Below are positions 61,573 to 64,000 of a stretch of DNA of 64,000 nt, in pieces. Position 1 is the stretch's first letter. Each line of letters begins with the position of its first letter. The notes beneath the pieces are model-generated. The model had not been told where the DNA came from. It did no database searches and worked only from the letters and a program-made list of their open reading frames with translations. The DNA lies in assembly GCF_000344615.1 (NCBI RefSeq), contig NZ_KB467824.1, positions 1,080,592 through 1,144,591 on the forward strand. The letters run 5' to 3'. The DNA comes from Janthinobacterium sp. CG3 (GTDB lineage Bacteria > Pseudomonadota > Gammaproteobacteria > Burkholderiales > Burkholderiaceae_D). The translations under genes and the position numbers were made by a program.

Positions 61573-64000
61573 TTAGTCGAGGTGCTGTTGGGCGCCGTCG
61601 TGCACTAGCCGGCGCAGGCCGTCGATCATCTGGTCGCGCAGCGCGTGCAGGTGGGCCAGTCGCGGCGCCAGTTGTTCGGCGCTGGCGCCGCCGGCGCTGT
61701 GCAATTCGACCAACTCGCTGCCGCGCTCGTGCAGTTGCATATGCAGTGCGATCAGCCTGGCAAAGCGCGGGTGCATGCCGTAGCGCCCGCGCCCTTCGCT
61801 GGCGTGCCAGCGGCTGAAGTGGCAGCCCTGCGCGCTCGGTGGACGGGGCGCGTCGGGCGCGCCGGCCAGGAAGGCTTCGATGCCGCGCAGCCAGTGGCGG
61901 TGCTCGACCTCGGCGAACACCACCGCGACGTCGTCGCGCCGCGCGCTGCGTCCGCGCCACGCCGTCCATGCCGGGTCGGGCCGCCAGGCCGCGGCCCAGC
62001 CGGGCAGCTCGGCGGCCGGCATCGGCCGGGCGATGCCGTAGCCCTGCGCCAGTTCGCAGCCCAGCGGCAGCAGCAGTTCGCCGTGCGCCACCGTTTCGAC
62101 GCCCTCGGCGATGACCTGGCGCCGGAACGCCGCCGCCAGGCCGACCACGCCGTCGATGATGGCCAGGCTGTCGGCGTCTTCCAGCATGCCGCGCACGAAA
62201 CTCTGGTCGATTTTCAGCAGCGCCACCGGCAGGCGTTTCAGATACGTCAGCGAGGAGTAGCCGGTGCCGAAGTCGTCCAGCGCGAAGTGCACGCCCAGCG
62301 CGCGGCAGGCTTGCATCAGTTCCGACACCTGCGCCATGTCCTGCAACGCGCTGGTTTCGACGATTTCCAGTTCCAGGCAGTGGGCCGGCACCTCCGGCTG
62401 CGCCGCCAGCAGCGCCGTCAGGCGCGCCAGGAAGTCGGTACTTTGCAACTGGTGCGCGCCGACGTTGACGCTGACGGCGATGGTCAGGCCGGCGCGGCGC
62501 CACGCGGCGATCTGCCGCAGGGCCTCGCCGATGACCCACTCGCCCACTCGCACGCCCAGCGGATGGAGTTCGATCGGCGCCAGGAAGGCGGCCGGCGGCA
62601 GCAGACCGCGCTGCGGGTGGCGCCAGCGGATCAGCGCCTCGGCGCCGATGACCGCGCCGGTTTTCATGTTGACCTTGGGCTGGTAGTGCAGCACGAACTC
62701 GTCCTGCCCGAGGCCGCGCTCGATGTCGGCCAGCTCGGCGCGCTGACTGCGCGCGGCGACGTCGCGGCCGACGTCGAACAGGTGGTAGCGGTTCTTGCCG
62801 GCCTGCTTGGCGTGGTACATGGCCTGGTCGGCGTGGCGCATCAGCAGGTCGGCGTCGGCGCCGTCGTGCGGGTAGAGCGTGACGCCGATGCTGGCGCCGA
62901 CGCGCAGTTCCAGTGGCGCCGGCTGTTCCAGCCACAGCGGCGCGGCGGCGGCCTGCAGCAGGCGCGCCAGGATCGGTTCGCAGTCGTCGGGCTGCGCCAG
63001 TTCGGTCAGCACGGCGACGAATTCGTCGCCGCCGATGCGGGCGATGGTGTCGCCGTCGCGCAGCGCCGACTTCAGCCGTTGCGCGACGGCGATCAGCAGT
63101 TCGTCGCCGACCTCGTGGCCGTGCTGGTCGTTGACCGCCTTGAAGCCGTCAAGGTCGAGGTAGACCACCGCCAGCGACTGGTTGTGGCGCTCGCTGTGGG
63201 CGATCGCCTGCTGCAGGCGGTCGGCCAGCAGCGCCCGGTTGGGCAGGCCGGTGAGGGCGTCGAAGTGGCTGATGCGGTCGAGCTGTTGCAACTGCCGTTT
63301 GCTCTGCGTGACGTCGGTGAACAGGGCCACGTAGTGTTGGGTGGCGCCGTCGGCGTCGCGCACCGCGCTCACCGTGATCATCTCGGCGTAGACCGCGCCG
63401 TCCTTGTGCCGGTTCCAGGCCTCACCGTGCCAGTGGCCCTGGTCGACCAGCGCGCGCCACATCTGCGCGTAGAACTCGGCCGACTGGCGGCCCGACTTGA
63501 GCATGCGCGGATTGCGTCCCAGCGCCTCGGCGCGGCTGTAACCGGTAATGCGGGTGAAGGCGTCGTTGACCTCGACGATGGTGCCGGCCGGGTCGGTGAC
63601 CATGATGCCCTCGCGGGCCCCGCTAAAGACGCTGGCGGCCAGGCGCAGGCGCGTTTCGGCTTGCTTGCGCTCGCTGATGTCCTGGCGGGCGATGACGACG
63701 TTGCCGCTGTCGCCCTGGAAGCGGGTGACGTTGACGCCGAGCCAGCGCGGCGCGCCGCCGGCGCGGCACGGGTACTCGGCCGAGAAGCTGTCGCTCTGGC
63801 GCCCGAGTACGGCGCGGATGCCGTCGGCCAGTTGCGGCGACTCCAGCGCGTCGGGCGCGGCGTTGTCGCACAGGTGCAGGTAGTTGGCGCCGACGTCGAG
63901 GCGCGCCTGCTCGGCGTGGAACGCGCGCCAGGCCTGGTTGGTGGTGAGGACGACGCCGCCGCGGTCGAGCACGCAAATGTGCGTCGCCACCGCATCGATG
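61573..64000 (-). CDS. PAS-PAS-GGDEF-EAL-CZB protein (5' end beyond the window)
   Basis: About 809 residues are visible and the frame is open through base 64000, so the true start is to the right; GTG 63990 is not the likely start, as IDAVATHICVLD reads through it. Domains: PAS (about 1-110), PAS (about 115-235), GGDEF (about 240-400, ARIGGDEF intact, preceded by an RDGD inhibitory-site motif), EAL (about 420-665, GAEALIRWR and DDFGTGYSSLTYLKRLP intact), and a C-terminal CZB-type zinc-sensing domain (about 690-760: EHRHWLRGIEAF, CHFSRWH, HPRFARLIALH). It likely tunes c-di-GMP in response to zinc or oxidants sensed by CZB. Confidence 0.88.
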   Translation of the reverse strand, partial: IDAVATHICVLDRGGVVLTTNQAWRAFHAEQARLDVGANYLHLCDNAAPDALESPQLADGIRAVLGRQSDSFSAEYPCRAGGAPRWLGVNVTRFQGDSGNVVIARQDISERKQAETRLRLAASVFSGAREGIMVTDPAGTIVEVNDAFTRITGYSRAEALGRNPRMLKSGRQSAEFYAQMWRALVDQGHWHGEAWNRHKDGAVYAEMITVSAVRDADGATQHYVALFTDVTQSKRQLQQLDRISHFDALTGLPNRALLADRLQQAIAHSERHNQSLAVVYLDLDGFKAVNDQHGHEVGDELLIAVAQRLKSALRDGDTIARIGGDEFVAVLTELAQPDDCEPILARLLQAAAAPLWLEQPAPLELRVGASIGVTLYPHDGADADLLMRHADQAMYHAKQAGKNRYHLFDVGRDVAARSQRAELADIERGLGQDEFVLHYQPKVNMKTGAVIGAEALIRWRHPQRGLLPPAAFLAPIELHPLGVRVGEWVIGEALRQIAAWRRAGLTIAVSVNVGAHQLQSTDFLARLTALLAAQPEVPAHCLELEIVETSALQDMAQVSELMQACRALGVHFALDDFGTGYSSLTYLKRLPVALLKIDQSFVRGMLEDADSLAIIDGVVGLAAAFRRQVIAEGVETVAHGELLLPLGCELAQGYGIARPMPAAELPGWAAAWRPDPAWTAWRGRSARRDDVAVVFAEVEHRHWLRGIEAFLAGAPDAPRPPSAQGCHFSRWHASEGRGRYGMHPRFARLIALHMQLHERGSELVELHSAGGASAEQLAPRLAHLHALRDQMIDGLRRLVHDGAQQHLD

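Overview
The window is GC-rich bacterial chromosome. Gene content (a T6SS with separate tssF/tssG/clpV and tssM/tagF/tssA blocks, a B12 operon headed by cbtB-cbtA, several GGDEF-EAL proteins) and codon bias suggest a betaproteobacterium, probably Oxalobacteraceae (Massilia/Duganella-like). This assignment is inference; there is no rRNA or other taxonomic marker in the window. No tRNA, rRNA or CRISPR was seen.

Region 1 (1-19047) is the structural part of a type VI secretion system. On the + strand lie the end of tssC, then hcp, tssE, tssF, tssG and clpV. On the - strand, read from 17898 leftward, lie a TagX-like M15 peptidoglycan endopeptidase, a PAAR tip protein, an unrecognised 468-aa membrane protein, tssM, tagF, an OmpA-family protein, tssA and a small membrane protein. 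tssB, tssJ, tssK and tssL are not in the window.

Region 2 (19110-35386) is the T6SS cargo zone and the most unusual part. A full vgrG (953 aa) is followed by a DUF4123 adaptor, a DUF2235/Tle1-type lipase gene and a DUF3304 lipoprotein (presumed immunity). The lipase gene is split by an IS4-family element with a clear 10-bp target duplication. After an unknown secreted protein comes a second vgrG copy, missing its first ~281 codons but nearly identical over about 1.9 kb. It is followed by a second DUF4123 gene, a second DUF3304 gene, a chimeric lipase/adaptor remnant, a third DUF3304 gene, a third lipase remnant fused to a truncated IS30-family transposase, and a decayed padR gene. All three lipase effectors are broken and all three DUF3304 genes are intact. 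From about 22 kb to 34 kb the non-vgrG cargo is visibly richer in A+T than the flanks.

Region 3 (35398-39941) holds a PAS-GAF-GGDEF-EAL protein and a divergent AMP-forming acyl-CoA ligase.

Region 4 (40061-57672) is a cobalamin operon. A strong sigma70-like promoter and a cobalamin riboswitch precede cbtB, cbtA (cobalt uptake), a 2Fe-2S ferredoxin, cobN, a ChlI/ChlD-like chelatase subunit, cobA, cbiE, a cbiX-cbiC fusion, cbiD, cbiL, cbiF, cbiG, a cbiH-cbiJ fusion, a CobW-like GTPase and a HupE-type permease. Most genes overlap by a few bases. Early-insertion (CbiX, CbiD, CbiG) and late-insertion (CobN) markers coexist, cbiT is absent, and several proteins carry histidine-rich tracts.

Region 5 (57815-64000) holds an MBL-fold hydrolase, a SUI1/YciH-like factor, an IS110-family element next to large palindromic repeats, and the bulk of a PAS-PAS-GGDEF-EAL-CZB protein that runs off the right edge.
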